64,000 bases of DNA from Pseudomonas sp. ANT_H12B (GTDB lineage Bacteria > Pseudomonadota > Gammaproteobacteria > Pseudomonadales > Pseudomonadaceae): the NCBI RefSeq assembly GCF_008369325.1, contig NZ_VOBI01000009.1, positions 186,001 to 250,000 of the forward strand. The letters run 5' to 3'. This document shows, in pieces, positions 9,501-19,809 of this stretch. The notes under the pieces were generated by a model. It was not told where the DNA came from, made no database searches, and saw only the letters and a list, made by a program, of their open reading frames with translations. A program made the translations under genes and the position numbers. The first letter of the stretch is position 1. Every line of letters starts with the position of its first letter.

Positions 9501-11363
9501 ATGGCCCTACTGCAGATCGCCGAACCCGGCCAAAGTCCTCAACCGCACCAGCGTCGTCTGGCTGTGGGGATCGACTTGGGCACTACCAATTCGCTGGTCG
9601 CTGCATTGCGCAGTGGTCTTTCCGAACCTCTGGCCGACGCTGACGGGCAGGTCATCCTGCCGTCTGCCGTGCGCTATCACGCCGATCGCGTCGAAGTCGG
9701 CGAGTCGGCCAGGCTGGCTGCCGCCACCGATCCTTTGAACACCGTGCTGTCGGTCAAGCGCTTGATGGGTCGTGGTCTATCCGACGTCAAGCAATTGGGT
9801 GATCAACTGCCGTACCGCTTTGTTGGCGGTGAGTCGCACATGCCGTTCATCGAGACGATCCAGGGCCCGAAAAGCCCGGTCGAAGTCTCCGCCGATATCC
9901 TTAAGGTGCTGCGTCAGCGCGCCGAAGCGACATTGGGTGGCGAGCTGGTTGGCGCGGTGATCACCGTTCCGGCCTATTTCGACGACGCTCAGCGTCAAGC
10001 CACCAAGGATGCGGCCAAACTGGCCGGTCTGAACGTGCTGCGTCTGCTCAATGAGCCGACTGCCGCCGCTGTGGCTTACGGTCTGGATCAGCACGCTGAA
10101 GGGCTGGTCGCGATTTATGACCTGGGCGGCGGCACCTTCGATATTTCGATTCTGCGCCTGACCGGCGGGGTGTTTGAGGTTTTGGCTACCGGCGGCGACA
10201 GCGCCCTGGGCGGCGATGATTTCGATCACGCCATTGCTGGCTGGATCATCGAGAGCGCCGGTCTGTCGGCCGACCTCGACCCAGGTGCGCAACGCAATCT
10301 GCTGCAAACCGCTTGTGCGGCCAAAGAAGCCCTGACCAGTGTCGCGGCCGTTGAAGTCGCTTATGGCGACTGGAAAACCGAGCTGACCCGTGAAGCCTTC
10401 AATGCGCTGATCGAACCAATGGTTGCCCGCAGCCTGAAAGCCTGTCGCCGCGCTGTGCGCGATTCCGGCATCGAACTGGACGAAGTGCACGCGGTGGTCA
10501 TGGTGGGCGGTTCGACCCGTGTGCCTCGCGTGCGCGAAGCGGTCGCTGAAGCCTTCGGTCGCGAGCCGCTGACCGAAATCGATCCGGATCAAGTGGTAGC
10601 CATTGGTGCTGCGATCCAGGCCGATACATTGGCTGGCAACAAGCGCGATGGCGATGAGTTGCTGTTGCTTGACGTGATTCCGTTGTCCCTGGGGCTGGAA
10701 ACCATGGGCGGGCTGATGGAGAAGGTGATTCCGCGCAATACCACCATCCCTGTCGCCCGTGCCCAGGACTTCACGACGTATAAAGATGGCCAGTCGGCCA
10801 TGGCGATCCACGTATTGCAGGGCGAGCGCGAGCTGATCAGCGACTGCCGCTCCCTGGCACGCTTCGAATTGCGCGGTATTCCAGCGATGGTGGCCGGTGC
10901 TGCGAAGATTCGCGTGACTTTCCAGGTCGATGCCGATGGTCTGCTCAGTGTCTCGGCCCGCGAGCTGGGTTCGGGCGTCGAAGCCAGCATCCAGGTCAAG
11001 CCGTCCTACGGTCTGACCGACGGCGAAATCGCCAAGATGCTCAAGGATTCGTTCCAGCACGCCAGCGACGACAAGGTTGCCCGTGTCTTGCGTGAGCAGC
11101 AGGTTGACGCCCAGCGCTTGATCGAGGCGGTGCAGGCCGCCCTCGATGTCGACGGCGAACGCTTGCTCGACGCCGAAGAGCGGATGGTTATCGAATTGCA
11201 GATGCAGGAACTGACCGAACTGATGAAAGGCACCGATGGTTACGCCATCGAGCAGCAGACCAAGCGTCTGTCGCAAGTGACCGACGCCTTTGCTGCCCGC
11301 CGCCTGGACTCGACGGTGAAAGCCGCTCTGGCGGGGCGCAACCTGAATGAGATTGAGGAATAA
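9501..11363 (+). CDS. hscA: Fe-S assembly Hsp70 chaperone HscA
   Basis: HscA is a specialised Hsp70 that uses ATP to promote cluster transfer from IscU. The 620-residue protein shows the actin-like ATPase motifs: [13 protein letters not shown] (about 22-34), [27 protein letters not shown] and [17 protein letters not shown], followed by the substrate-binding domain and helical lid. The length equals E. coli HscA within a few residues. It ends 2 bases before fdx. Confidence 0.97.
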   Translation: MALLQIAEPGQSPQPHQRRLAVGIDLGTTNSLVAALRSGLSEPLADADGQVILPSAVRYHADRVEVGESARLAAATDPLNTVLSVKRLMGRGLSDVKQLGDQLPYRFVGGESHMPFIETIQGPKSPVEVSADILKVLRQRAEATLGGELVGAVITVPAYFDDAQRQATKDAAKLAGLNVLRLLNEPTAAAVAYGLDQHAEGLVAIYDLGGGTFDISILRLTGGVFEVLATGGDSALGGDDFDHAIAGWIIESAGLSADLDPGAQRNLLQTACAAKEALTSVAAVEVAYGDWKTELTREAFNALIEPMVARSLKACRRAVRDSGIELDEVHAVVMVGGSTRVPRVREAVAEAFGREPLTEIDPDQVVAIGAAIQADTLAGNKRDGDELLLLDVIPLSLGLETMGGLMEKVIPRNTTIPVARAQDFTTYKDGQSAMAIHVLQGERELISDCRSLARFELRGIPAMVAGAAKIRVTFQVDADGLLSVSARELGSGVEASIQVKPSYGLTDGEIAKMLKDSFQHASDDKVARVLREQQVDAQRLIEAVQAALDVDGERLLDAEERMVIELQMQELTELMKGTDGYAIEQQTKRLSQVTDAFAARRLDSTVKAALAGRNLNEIEE

Positions 11364-11365
11364 CG

Positions 11366-11707
11366 ATGCCGCAGGTCATTTTTCTGCCACACGAAAAGTT
11401 TTGCCCGGACGGCATGGTTGTTGAGGCTGAGCCCGGTACATCCATTCTCGAGCTGGCCCATGAACACCATATCGAGATGGAAAGCGCCTGTGGCGGCGTC
11501 TGCGCCTGCACCACTTGCCACTGCATCATCCGCGAAGGTTTCGACTCGCTGGAAGAAGCGGACGAGCTGGAAGAAGACTTTCTTGATCGTGCCTGGGGTC
11601 TGGAGGCGCAATCGCGTCTAGGCTGTCAGGCGATCGTCGGGACTGAAGACCTGACCGTCGAAATTCCGAAATACTCGGTCAACCATGCGGCCGAAGCGCC
11701 GCACTGA
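11366..11707 (+). CDS. fdx: ISC-type [2Fe-2S] ferredoxin
   Basis: This adrenodoxin-type ferredoxin supplies electrons for cluster assembly on IscU. The 113-residue protein has the ligand pattern CGGVCACTTCHC (first three ligands about Cys42, Cys48, Cys51) and a fourth Cys in LGCQAIVGTEDL (about 87). It is the penultimate gene of the operon, 2 bases after hscA with an AGGAATAACG ribosome site inside the hscA end. Confidence 0.96.
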   Translation: MPQVIFLPHEKFCPDGMVVEAEPGTSILELAHEHHIEMESACGGVCACTTCHCIIREGFDSLEEADELEEDFLDRAWGLEAQSRLGCQAIVGTEDLTVEIPKYSVNHAAEAPH

Positions 11708-11721
11708 TTCAAGGAACTGAC

Positions 11722-11922
11722 ATGAGTCTGAAATGGGTTGATGTGCTGGAAATCGCGATCCAACTGGCTGAATCCAGGCCGGATACGGACCCGCGCTACG
11801 TGAACTTCGTCGATCTGCACAAATGGGTGTTGGCATTGCCGGAGTTCAGTGATGATCCGACCCGCGGTGGCGAGAAGGTGCTTGAAGCCATTCAGGCCGC
11901 CTGGATCGACGAAGCAGACTGA
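11722..11922 (+). CDS. iscX: Fe-S cluster assembly protein IscX
   Basis: IscX (YfhJ) is a small acidic protein that binds IscS and iron and moderates cluster synthesis. The 66 residues match the family length and show the characteristic DVLEIAIQLAESRPDTDP and FVDLHKWVLALPEF segments, with acidic residues on one face. It is the last isc gene, ending just before the combined terminator/ndk promoter region. Confidence 0.95.
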   Translation: MSLKWVDVLEIAIQLAESRPDTDPRYVNFVDLHKWVLALPEFSDDPTRGGEKVLEAIQAAWIDEAD

Positions 11923-11939
11923 GTCTGCACCGTACTCAG

Positions 11940-11969
11940 TTAGGCAATACCCAAGAACCCGCGTATAAT
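11940..11969 (+). promoter_or_regulatory. Predicted ndk promoter
   Basis: A perfect TATAAT (11964-11969) lies 45 bases before the ndk ATG; the best -35 at 18-base spacing, TTAGGC (11940-11945), is poor. The -10 box sits exactly in the loop of the isc terminator hairpin. Confidence 0.6.
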
Positions 11970-11985
11970 TCGCGGGTTTAATTTT
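11956..11985 (+). terminator. isc operon terminator overlapping the ndk -10 box
   Basis: AACCCGCG (11956-11963) pairs with CGCGGGTT (11971-11978) around a seven-base loop TATAATT, then TAATTTTT follows. It has the form of a Rho-independent terminator 34 bases after iscX. Confidence 0.7.
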
Positions 11986-12014
11986 TCACAAATTACCGTT
12001 TCTGGAGTTACACC

Positions 12015-12440
12015 ATGGCTGTTCAACGTACTTTCTCCATCATCAAGCCTGACGCTGTTGCAAAAAACGTTATCGGCGAGATCACCACTCGTTTCGAAAA
12101 AGCTGGCCTGCGCGTTGTAGCTTCGAAACTGAAGCAACTGTCCAAAGCCGAAGCTGAAGGCTTCTACGCTGAGCACAGCGCTCGTGGTTTCTTCGGCGAC
12201 CTGGTTGCTTTCATGATCTCCGGTCCGGTTGTCGTTCAGGTTCTGGAAGGCGAAAACGCTATCGCTCTGAACCGTGAGCTGATGGGCGCTACCAACCCTA
12301 AAGAAGCTGCTGCCGGTACCATCCGCGCTGACTTCGCTGATTCCATCGACGCCAACGCCGTACACGGTTCGGACTCCGAAGCCGCTGCTGCTCGCGAAAT
12401 CTCGTACTTCTTCGCAGCTACTGAAGTAACCACTCGCTAA
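12015..12440 (+). CDS. ndk: Nucleoside diphosphate kinase
   Basis: Ndk transfers the gamma-phosphate between nucleoside triphosphates and diphosphates through a phosphohistidine. The 141-residue protein contains the active-site His in [16 protein letters not shown] (about residue 117) and the N-terminal [22 protein letters not shown] ribosome site precedes the ATG. Codon use is strongly biased, as expected for a highly expressed gene. Confidence 0.98.
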   Translation: MAVQRTFSIIKPDAVAKNVIGEITTRFEKAGLRVVASKLKQLSKAEAEGFYAEHSARGFFGDLVAFMISGPVVVQVLEGENAIALNRELMGATNPKEAAAGTIRADFADSIDANAVHGSDSEAAAAREISYFFAATEVTTR

Positions 12441-12468
12441 GCATTGGCTTAAGAGTGAAGGTGAATCC

Positions 12469-13617
12469 ATGACTACATCGACTGTTAAAACCAACCTGCT
12501 GGGTCTGACTCAGCTGGAAATGGAAAAATTCTTCGACTCAATCGGGGAGAAGCGTTTCCGTGCCGGTCAGGTAATGAAATGGATTCATCACCTTGGCGTC
12601 GATGATTTCGACGCCATGACGAACGTCAGCAAGGCCTTGCGCGACAAGCTCAAGGCTATTGCCGAAGTCCGCGGTCCTGAAGTTGTCAGCGAGGACATCT
12701 CCACCGACGGCACCCGTAAATGGGTGGTGCGCGTGGCGTCCGGTAGCTGCGTCGAGACCGTGTACATTCCCCAGGGCAAACGCGGCACTTTGTGCGTTTC
12801 GTCCCAGGCAGGCTGTGCCCTGGATTGCAGTTTCTGCTCCACCGGCAAGCAAGGTTTCAACAGCAACCTCACCGCCGCCGAAGTCATCGGCCAAGTGTGG
12901 ATTGCCAATAAATCGTTCGGCAGCATCCCGGCGACCGCCGACCGTGCCATCACCAACGTGGTGATGATGGGCATGGGTGAGCCGCTGCTGAACTTCGACA
13001 ACGTCGTGGCCGCGATGCATCTGATGATGGATGACCTGGGTTACGGGATCTCCAAGCGCCGCGTGACCCTGTCCACTTCGGGCGTGGTGCCGATGATCGA
13101 TGAGCTGTCCAAGCACATCGACGTCTCCCTGGCGTTGTCGCTGCACGCACCAAACGACGCATTGCGTAACCAATTGGTGCCGATCAACAAGAAGTATCCG
13201 CTTAAGATGCTGCTCGAGTCGTGCCAGCGCTACATGTCGTCCTTGGGCGAGAAGCGCGTGCTGACCATTGAGTACACGTTGCTCAAGGACATCAACGACA
13301 AGGTCGAACATGCGGTCGAAATGATCGAGTTGCTCAAGAACATTCCGTGCAAGATCAACCTGATACCGTTCAACCCGTTCCCGCATTCCGGTTATGAGCG
13401 TCCGAGCAACAACGCGATTCGCCGTTTCCAGGATCAGCTTCACCATGCAGGCTTCAATGTCACCGTACGCACCACCCGCGGTGAAGACATCGATGCTGCG
13501 TGTGGCCAATTGGTAGGGCAGGTGCTGGATCGCACCCGTCGCAGCGAACGTTATATCGCCGTGCGCGAGTTGAGCGCCGAGAACGACATAGCGCAAAACG
13601 CCGCGAACAATAATTAA
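12469..13617 (+). CDS. rlmN: Dual-specificity 23S rRNA/tRNA m2A methyltransferase RlmN
   Basis: RlmN is a radical-SAM enzyme that methylates A2503 of 23S rRNA and A37 of some tRNAs. The 382-residue protein has the CX3CX2C cluster motif ([14 protein letters not shown], about residues 118-131), the [11 protein letters not shown]-binding motif, and the C-terminal acceptor Cys in [13 protein letters not shown] (about 345). It needs a [4Fe-4S] cluster, so it depends on the isc products encoded just upstream. It starts 28 bases after ndk and is probably cotranscribed with pilW. Confidence 0.96.
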   Translation: MTTSTVKTNLLGLTQLEMEKFFDSIGEKRFRAGQVMKWIHHLGVDDFDAMTNVSKALRDKLKAIAEVRGPEVVSEDISTDGTRKWVVRVASGSCVETVYIPQGKRGTLCVSSQAGCALDCSFCSTGKQGFNSNLTAAEVIGQVWIANKSFGSIPATADRAITNVVMMGMGEPLLNFDNVVAAMHLMMDDLGYGISKRRVTLSTSGVVPMIDELSKHIDVSLALSLHAPNDALRNQLVPINKKYPLKMLLESCQRYMSSLGEKRVLTIEYTLLKDINDKVEHAVEMIELLKNIPCKINLIPFNPFPHSGYERPSNNAIRRFQDQLHHAGFNVTVRTTRGEDIDAACGQLVGQVLDRTRRSERYIAVRELSAENDIAQNAANNN

Positions 13618-13629
13618 GAGAGGATCTCT

Positions 13630-14388
13630 ATGTCCCTGCGCTTAGCGCTGCTATTGCTGTTGGCCAGCCTGTGTGCTGGCTGTGTCCTGTCGGGCGATTT
13701 CAACCCGATGAAGACCAGCAAGGGTCGTGACGAAGCGCGCACCGCGTACGTGCAGCTGGGCTTGGGGTACTTGCAGCAAGGTATGACCGAACGGGCGAAA
13801 GTACCGTTGAAGAAAGCGCTGGACCTGGATGACTCGGACCCGGATGCCAACGCAGCGCTGGGGCTGGTGTTTCAGGCCGAGATGGAGCCGGAGCTGGCAG
13901 ACCAGCATTTTCGCAAGGCGCTGTCTTCCCGCCCCACAGATGCTCGAATCCTGAATAACTACGGCAGTTTTCTATTCCAGGAAAAACGTTATAAAGAGGC
14001 TTACGAGCGCTTTGAACAGGCCGCTGCCGACACCCTGTATCCTGAGCGTTCGCGGGTGTTCGAGAACCTCGGTATGACCGCTTCCAAGCTCGGCCAGCGT
14101 GATCTGGCCCGCCAGCAGCTGGAAAAAGCCCTGCGTTTGAATCGCCAACAGCCACGTGCATTGCTGGAAATGGCTGAGTTGTCCTTCGAAGACAGGCATT
14201 ATGTGCCCGCGCGTGACTACTACGATCGTTTTAGCCTGCTCACCGAGCAAAATGCACGTAGTCTATTGCTCGGCGTCAGGCTGGCAAAAGTGTTTGAAGA
14301 TCGCGACAAGGCCGCCAGTTTTGGCCTGCAACTAAAACGACTCTATCCCGGTACGCCGGAATATCAGCAATACCTGTCGGAGCAATGA
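13630..14388 (+). CDS. pilW: Type IV pilus biogenesis/stability lipoprotein PilW (PilF)
   Basis: PilW, named PilF in P. aeruginosa, is the outer-membrane pilotin that lets the PilQ secretin assemble. The 252-residue protein begins with a signal peptide and lipobox ending in CAGC (lipid-anchored Cys18). Residues about 38-220 form tetratricopeptide repeats (for example AYVQLGLGYLQQGM and ARILNNYGSFLFQ). AGAGGATC before the ATG is the ribosome site. The stop overlaps the rodZ start (ATGA), so the pair is translationally coupled. Confidence 0.93.
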   Translation: MSLRLALLLLLASLCAGCVLSGDFNPMKTSKGRDEARTAYVQLGLGYLQQGMTERAKVPLKKALDLDDSDPDANAALGLVFQAEMEPELADQHFRKALSSRPTDARILNNYGSFLFQEKRYKEAYERFEQAAADTLYPERSRVFENLGMTASKLGQRDLARQQLEKALRLNRQQPRALLEMAELSFEDRHYVPARDYYDRFSLLTEQNARSLLLGVRLAKVFEDRDKAASFGLQLKRLYPGTPEYQQYLSEQ

Positions 14389-15416
14389 TGAAAGCGGCGC
14401 ATCCCGAAGTTGTAGCAGCGACTCGCGTTAATCCCGGTGACACCTTGCGCCAGGCCCGCGAAAGCAATGGCTGGTCGCTGGCCGAAGTGGCCCTAAAGCT
14501 CAACCTCACCGTCAATTCCCTGAGCAATCTGGAAGCCGGCGCTTTCGACAAGCTGCCTGGGCATACTTTTGCTCGCGGTTATATTCGCGCCTATGCCAAA
14601 TTGTTGGGTATGGATCAAACCGTACTGGTCCAGCAATTCGACCAGTCCACCGGCACCGACTCCCAGGGCAGCAACGTTCATAGCCTGGGTCGTATCGAAG
14701 AACCGGTTCGGGTTTCCCACACCATATTGCGAATTGTCAGCCTGCTGTTGCTGATCGCGGTGATTGGCGGTGGTTTTGTCTGGTGGCAGGATCAAACCTC
14801 ATTGCGCACCAAAGACCTGATCAGCCTCAGCCCGGAACACGTTGAAGTCGAAGGCGCTGACGGCACCACCCGGATCCATCCGCTGGACGAGCCGGAAGAC
14901 CAGGCTGTCGCGGAAGGTCAGGCCGACGGCGCCACGGCGCTTGCCTTGCCGCAAGCCGAGACTTCGTCTGAAGCACCTGCCGAAGCTGAAGCGACCGAAC
15001 CTGCTGCTCCGGTTGCACCAGCACCAACGCCTGCGGCACCCGCGCATAGCACTGCGCCGGTTGTATCGACTCCGGTCGCGCCAGCCCCGACTGCTCCTGT
15101 TGTATCGAACCCGCCTGCGAGCGCTTCGGTGACTCCGACCATTCCCGCTCCAGCGGCGGCTGCTCCGGTTGCCGGCCAGGGTCAGGTTCAACTGCAATTC
15201 ACTGCTGATTGCTGGGCGCAAGTGACTGACGGCAGCGGTAAAGTGCTGTTGAGTGGTCTCAAGCGTAAAGGCGAAAATGTTTCTGTCAGCGGCAAACCAC
15301 CGTTTTCCGTACGTCTGGGCTTCGCCCGTGGCGCACAGGTTAGCTACAACGGGCAGGTCGTTGATGTCGCTCCGTTCACCAGTGGCGAGACTGCTCGCCT
15401 GAAGTTGGGTCAATAA
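14385..15416 (+). CDS. rodZ: Cytoskeletal shape protein RodZ
   Basis: RodZ links the MreB cytoskeleton to the cell-wall elongation machinery. The 343-residue protein has an N-terminal helix-turn-helix (about 17-80, TLRQARESNGWSLAEVALKL), a single membrane segment (about 110-130, LRIVSLLLLIAVIGGGFVWW), a long low-complexity linker rich in Ala, Pro and Thr (about 185-265), and a C-terminal DUF4115 beta domain (about 268-343). The linker is the only unusual part and is typical of Pseudomonas RodZ. It lies between pilW and ispG. Confidence 0.93.
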   Translation: MMKAAHPEVVAATRVNPGDTLRQARESNGWSLAEVALKLNLTVNSLSNLEAGAFDKLPGHTFARGYIRAYAKLLGMDQTVLVQQFDQSTGTDSQGSNVHSLGRIEEPVRVSHTILRIVSLLLLIAVIGGGFVWWQDQTSLRTKDLISLSPEHVEVEGADGTTRIHPLDEPEDQAVAEGQADGATALALPQAETSSEAPAEAEATEPAAPVAPAPTPAAPAHSTAPVVSTPVAPAPTAPVVSNPPASASVTPTIPAPAAAAPVAGQGQVQLQFTADCWAQVTDGSGKVLLSGLKRKGENVSVSGKPPFSVRLGFARGAQVSYNGQVVDVAPFTSGETARLKLGQ

Positions 15417-15419
15417 GTC

Positions 15420-16529
15420 ATGCACGGCGAATCTCCAATCAAACGTCGCGAATCCCGCAAGATTTGGGTCGGTAACGTGCCTGTTGGCGGCGATGCGCCT
15501 ATCGCTGTGCAGAGCATGACCAACAGCGACACCAATGACGTGGCCGCCACCGTGGCCCAGATCAATCGTCTGGAAGCTGCTGGCGTCGATATCGTGCGGA
15601 TCTCCGTGCCAGACATGGACGCCGCCGAAGCCTTCGGCAAAATCAAGCAACTGGTCAAAGTACCGTTGGTCGCCGACATTCACTTCGACTACAAGATCGC
15701 ACTGCGCGTTGCCGAACTGGGCGTTGACTGCCTGCGGATCAACCCGGGCAACATCGGTCGTGAAGACCGTGTACGTGCGGTCGTCGATGCCGCCCGTGAT
15801 CGCGGGATCCCTATCCGCATCGGTGTGAACGCCGGTTCCCTGGAAAAAGACCTGCAAAAGAAATACGGCGAGCCGACCCCGGCTGCGCTGGTCGAGTCTG
15901 CCCTGCGTCACGTCGAACACCTCGAACGTCTGAATTTCAAGGACTTCAAGGTCAGCGTGAAAGCCTCCGACGTGTTCATGGCCGTCGCCGCTTACCGCTT
16001 GCTGGCCAAGGAAATCGTCCAGCCGCTGCACCTGGGCATCACCGAAGCCGGTGGTTTGCGTTCAGGCACGGTGAAATCCGCCGTGGGCCTCGGTATGCTG
16101 CTCGCCGAAGGGATTGGCGATACTATTCGCATCTCGTTAGCGGCCGACCCGGTCGAGGAAGTGAAAGTCGGCTACGACATTCTCAAATCCCTGCATCTGC
16201 GTTCCCGTGGCATCAACTTCATCGCCTGCCCGAGCTGCTCGCGGCAGAACTTCGATGTGGTCAAAACCATGAACGAGCTGGAAGGGCGCCTCGAAGATCT
16301 GCTGGTGCCGCTGGATGTCGCGGTCATCGGTTGCGTGGTCAACGGGCCGGGTGAAGCCAAGGAAGCCCATATCGGCTTGACCGGCGGCACGCCAAACCTG
16401 ATTTACATCGACGGCAAGCCGTCGCAGAAACTGACGAATGACAATCTGGTGGATGAGCTTGAACGCTTGATTCGCCAGAAAGCGGCCGAAAAGGTCGAAG
16501 CCGATGCGGCAGTAATCGCCCGCGGCTGA
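15420..16529 (+). CDS. ispG: (E)-4-hydroxy-3-methylbut-2-enyl-diphosphate synthase IspG
   Basis: IspG (GcpE) catalyses the penultimate step of the MEP isoprenoid pathway with a [4Fe-4S] cluster. The 369-residue protein has a TIM-barrel N-terminal domain and the C-terminal cluster ligands in [11 protein letters not shown] (two Cys, about 268-271) and [10 protein letters not shown] (about 303). It starts 3 bases after rodZ in the same operon. The length is typical. Confidence 0.97.
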   Translation: MHGESPIKRRESRKIWVGNVPVGGDAPIAVQSMTNSDTNDVAATVAQINRLEAAGVDIVRISVPDMDAAEAFGKIKQLVKVPLVADIHFDYKIALRVAELGVDCLRINPGNIGREDRVRAVVDAARDRGIPIRIGVNAGSLEKDLQKKYGEPTPAALVESALRHVEHLERLNFKDFKVSVKASDVFMAVAAYRLLAKEIVQPLHLGITEAGGLRSGTVKSAVGLGMLLAEGIGDTIRISLAADPVEEVKVGYDILKSLHLRSRGINFIACPSCSRQNFDVVKTMNELEGRLEDLLVPLDVAVIGCVVNGPGEAKEAHIGLTGGTPNLIYIDGKPSQKLTNDNLVDELERLIRQKAAEKVEADAAVIARG

Positions 16530-16552
16530 TCGAACGAATTTAAGGATTTTTA

Positions 16553-17842
16553 GTGAGCAAGTCTTTGCAAGCCATTCGTGGCATGAACGACATCCTGCCC
16601 GAACAGACTCCCCTGTGGCGTCATTTCGAGGGCACCGTCTCGCGTCTGCTGGATAACTACGGTTACAAGCAGATCCGCATGCCCATCGTCGAATTCACCG
16701 AGCTGTTCAAGCGCTCCATCGGTGAAGTGACCGACATCGTCGAAAAAGAGATGTACACCTTCGACGATCGCAACGGCGATTCCCTGACCCTGCGCCCTGA
16801 AGGCACAGCGGCCTGTGTGCGTGCGGTGCTCGAGCACGGCATCACCGGCGGTGGGCAGGTGCAGAAACTCTGGTACATCGGCCCGATGTTCCGCCACGAA
16901 CGTCCGCAGAAAGGCCGTTATCGCCAGTTCCACCAGATCGGTTGCGAAGTGTTCAACCTCGACGGTCCGGACATCGACGCCGAACTGATCGTGCTGACCT
17001 GGCGCCTGTGGGGCGAGCTGGGCATCCGTGATGCAGTCAAACTTGAGCTCAACAGCCTGGGTACCGCTGAGTCCCGCGGTCGTTATCGCGAAGCGTTGGT
17101 CGAGTTCCTGTCGGCGCACCTGGACAAGCTGGACGAAGACAGCCAGCGCCGTCTGAAGACCAACCCGCTGCGGGTTCTGGATACCAAAAACGCTGACACG
17201 CAAGCCGTGCTGGTCGATGCGCCGAAAATGGCCGACTACCTCGACGAAGAATCCCGTGTGCACTTCGAGGGCCTCAAGGCTCGTCTGGACGCCGCTGGCA
17301 TTCCTTATGTCATCAACCCGAAGCTGGTTCGCGGGCTGGATTACTACAGCAAGACCGTTTTCGAATGGGTCACCGACAAGTTGGGCGCGCAAGGCACCGT
17401 GTGTGCCGGCGGTCGTTACGACGGTCTGGTCGAGCAGATGGGCGGCAAGCCGACCCCCGGCGTAGGTTTCGCCATGGGGATCGAGCGCCTGGTGCTGCTG
17501 CTGGAAACCCTGGAGCAGATCCCGGAAGAAATCTCCCGTCAGGTCGACGTCTATCTCTGCGCCTTCGGTGAAGCCGCCGAGCTTGCCGGTCTGGCCCTGA
17601 GTGAACGTGTTCGTGATCAATTGCCCAACCTGCGCCTGCAAGTCAATGCCGGTGCCGGCAGCTTCAAAAGCCAGTTCAAGAAGGCCGACAAGAGCGGTGC
17701 GCTGTACGCGCTGATCCTCGGTGACGACGAAATGGCCCAGCAAGTGGTAGGTTTCAAACCCCTGCGTGGCCAGGGCGAACAACAAAGCATTGCCTGGGAT
17801 GCGCTTGCTGCACACCTGGCCACCTGCGTCGTGCAGGGTTGA
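16553..17842 (+). CDS. hisS: Histidyl-tRNA synthetase
   Basis: HisRS charges tRNA-His. The 429-residue class II synthetase shows the family motifs: [11 protein letters not shown] at the start, motif 2 ([22 protein letters not shown], about 105-126), the histidine-specific [15 protein letters not shown] (about 257-271) and motif 3 ([16 protein letters not shown]). The C-terminal 90 residues are the anticodon-binding domain. GTG start with AAGGA upstream; 23 bases after ispG. Confidence 0.97.
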   Translation: MSKSLQAIRGMNDILPEQTPLWRHFEGTVSRLLDNYGYKQIRMPIVEFTELFKRSIGEVTDIVEKEMYTFDDRNGDSLTLRPEGTAACVRAVLEHGITGGGQVQKLWYIGPMFRHERPQKGRYRQFHQIGCEVFNLDGPDIDAELIVLTWRLWGELGIRDAVKLELNSLGTAESRGRYREALVEFLSAHLDKLDEDSQRRLKTNPLRVLDTKNADTQAVLVDAPKMADYLDEESRVHFEGLKARLDAAGIPYVINPKLVRGLDYYSKTVFEWVTDKLGAQGTVCAGGRYDGLVEQMGGKPTPGVGFAMGIERLVLLLETLEQIPEEISRQVDVYLCAFGEAAELAGLALSERVRDQLPNLRLQVNAGAGSFKSQFKKADKSGALYALILGDDEMAQQVVGFKPLRGQGEQQSIAWDALAAHLATCVVQG

Positions 17843-17882
17843 AGCTGTCAAACAGCCGATTTAGCGATTAAGGAGTATTGGG

Positions 17883-18524
17883 GTGTCGAGTACCGAAGAC
17901 GAACAGCTGTCGGATTTGAAGGACTGGTGGACACGCAACGGCAAGCCCCTGGTCACTGGCGGCCTGTTGGCGCTGGTCATCGTGTTCGGCTGGCAGGCCT
18001 ATCACAAGTATCAGAGCAATCAGTCGCAAGGCGCCTCGATTCTCTATCAGCAATTGCTGGAAACCACGCTCACGCCTGACGGCAAGCCTGATGCCGCTCG
18101 TGTTTCGGACCTGGCCGGCAAGCTCAATAGTGAGTTCGGCGGCACCGCTTACGCGCAATACGGCAGCCTGTTCATGGCGAAAGTCGCGGTCGACAGCGGG
18201 AAGCTGGATGACGCAGCCAGCGAGCTGAAAGCCATTACCGCCAAACCCGCAAACCCGGCATTGGGCGAAATCGCCCGTCAGCGCCTGGCGCAGGTTCTGG
18301 CCGCGCAGAACAAGGCCGATGAAGCGTTGAAACTGCTCGAAGGCGATGCCGATAAAGCATTCCTGGCCACCCGCGAAGAGCTCAAGGGCGACCTGCTGGT
18401 GCAGCTGGGTCGTACCGACGAAGCGAACGCGGCGTATCAAAAAGCCAAGGCAGCACTGTCGGATGAAGCGGCGGTCGGTGGCTTACAAATCAAGCTGGAT
18501 GACCTGGCCAAAGGGGATGCGTGA
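17883..18524 (+). CDS. yfgM: YfgM-like TPR ancillary protein of the translocon
   Basis: YfgM is a single-pass inner-membrane protein that in E. coli associates with SecYEG and PpiD and helps periplasmic chaperone traffic. The 213-residue protein has a short cytoplasmic acidic N-terminus (DEQLSDLKDWWTRNGK), one membrane segment (about 21-40) and a periplasmic tetratricopeptide region. A GTG start follows TAAGGAG. It overlaps bamB, with which it is conserved as a pair in gamma-proteobacteria. Confidence 0.9.
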   Translation: MSSTEDEQLSDLKDWWTRNGKPLVTGGLLALVIVFGWQAYHKYQSNQSQGASILYQQLLETTLTPDGKPDAARVSDLAGKLNSEFGGTAYAQYGSLFMAKVAVDSGKLDDAASELKAITAKPANPALGEIARQRLAQVLAAQNKADEALKLLEGDADKAFLATREELKGDLLVQLGRTDEANAAYQKAKAALSDEAAVGGLQIKLDDLAKGDA

Positions 18525-19668
18525 CGTGATTCGTTGGAAACATGCAGCATTGCTGGCTCTGGCCATACTGGCCGCGGGTTGCAGCAGCAACAGCAAAAAA
18601 GAATTGCCTCCGGCCGAGTTGTCCGACTTCAAAGAAGAAGTGGTTCTGCAAAAGCAGTGGAGTCGTTCGATCGGTGACGGTCAGGGCGAAACGTACAACA
18701 TGCTGGTTCCGGCGATCGATGGCGATACCATCTATGCCGCCGATGTCACCGGTGTGGTGATGGCGATGGATCGCAGCAATGGCGACGTCAAATGGAAGAA
18801 AGATCTGGAGCTGCCTGTGTCTGGCGCCGTTGGCGTGAGTTACGGTCTGGTCATGATCGGTACGATCAAGGGCGAAATCGTTGCTCTGGACGCCATCAAC
18901 GGTGAAGAGAAATGGCGCGCTCGCGTGTCCAGTGAAGTCCTCGCGCCGCCGGTCAGCAACGGTGACGTGGTGGTGGTTCAGACTCAGGATGACCGTCTGA
19001 TCGGTCTGGATGCCGCTACCGGCACCCAGCGCTGGTTGTATGACAGCACCCCGGCGGTCCTGACCCTGCGCGGCACCAGTGCGCCGATCGTCACCAACCG
19101 CCTTGCGGTGGCTGGCCTGTCGACCGGTAAAGTGGTCGCTCTCGATATTTCCAACGGCGTGCCGGTATGGGAACAACGTGTAGCGATTCCACAAGGCCGT
19201 TCGGAACTGGAGCGCGTTGTCGATATCGACGGCGGTCTGCTGCTTTCCGGCGAAACGCTGTACGTCGCCAGCTATCAGGGTCGCGTTGCGGCACTGGACC
19301 TGCAAAGCGGTCGTCAGCTCTGGCAACGTGATGCTTCCAGCTATGCCGGTGTCGCCCAGGGTTTTGGCAGCGTCTACGTGAGCCTGTCTTCGGGCACCGT
19401 TGAAGGCGTCGACGAACGTTCCACCACAGCCTTGTGGAGCAACGATTCGCTGGCTCGCCGTCAACTGTCGGCTCCGGAAGTGTTCTCCAGCTACGTTGCA
19501 GTCGGCGACATGGAAGGCTACCTGCACCTGCTAAGCCAGGTGGACGGTCGTTTCGTCGGTCGCGAACGCATCGACAGCGACGGCCTGCGTGCCCGTCCGC
19601 TGGTGGTAGGCGACACGATTTATGTGTATGGCAACAGCGGCAAACTGGAAGCCCTGACCATCAAGTAA
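18517..19668 (+). CDS. bamB: Outer membrane assembly lipoprotein BamB
   Basis: BamB is the beta-propeller lipoprotein of the BAM complex that folds outer-membrane proteins. The chosen ATG overlaps yfgM by 8 bases and gives a signal peptide ending at AAGC (lipid Cys22); a GTG at 18526 is an alternative that would shorten it by three residues. The mature part contains PQQ-type propeller repeats (VTGVVMAMDRSNGDVKWK, IKGEIVALDAINGEEKWR, YQGRVAALDLQSGRQLWQ). At about 383 residues it is of normal length. Confidence 0.94.
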   Translation: MRDVIRWKHAALLALAILAAGCSSNSKKELPPAELSDFKEEVVLQKQWSRSIGDGQGETYNMLVPAIDGDTIYAADVTGVVMAMDRSNGDVKWKKDLELPVSGAVGVSYGLVMIGTIKGEIVALDAINGEEKWRARVSSEVLAPPVSNGDVVVVQTQDDRLIGLDAATGTQRWLYDSTPAVLTLRGTSAPIVTNRLAVAGLSTGKVVALDISNGVPVWEQRVAIPQGRSELERVVDIDGGLLLSGETLYVASYQGRVAALDLQSGRQLWQRDASSYAGVAQGFGSVYVSLSSGTVEGVDERSTTALWSNDSLARRQLSAPEVFSSYVAVGDMEGYLHLLSQVDGRFVGRERIDSDGLRARPLVVGDTIYVYGNSGKLEALTIK

Positions 19669-19684
19669 AGGTTTGACTATGCTT

Positions 19685-19777
19685 GGGGTTAACCCCCCAG
19701 GCGGCCCCGGTATCAAGGGGTTCGCAGCACTCCCGAGTGCTGCCCCGAGCACCAGCCGCTGCCTCGCAGCGGCTTTT
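19685..19777 (+). terminator. Hairpin cluster with terminator between bamB and der
   Basis: Three consecutive inverted repeats fill this gap: the palindrome GGGGTTAACCCC (19685-19696), GCAGCACT/AGTGCTGC (19724-19743), and AGCCGCTGC/GCAGCGGCT (19754-19774) followed by TTTT. The last has terminator form with a short T-run and probably gives partial termination ahead of der. Confidence 0.6.
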
Positions 19778-19809
19778 GTATTTTCTGAAATAACGAAGTG
19801 GAGAGCCGC

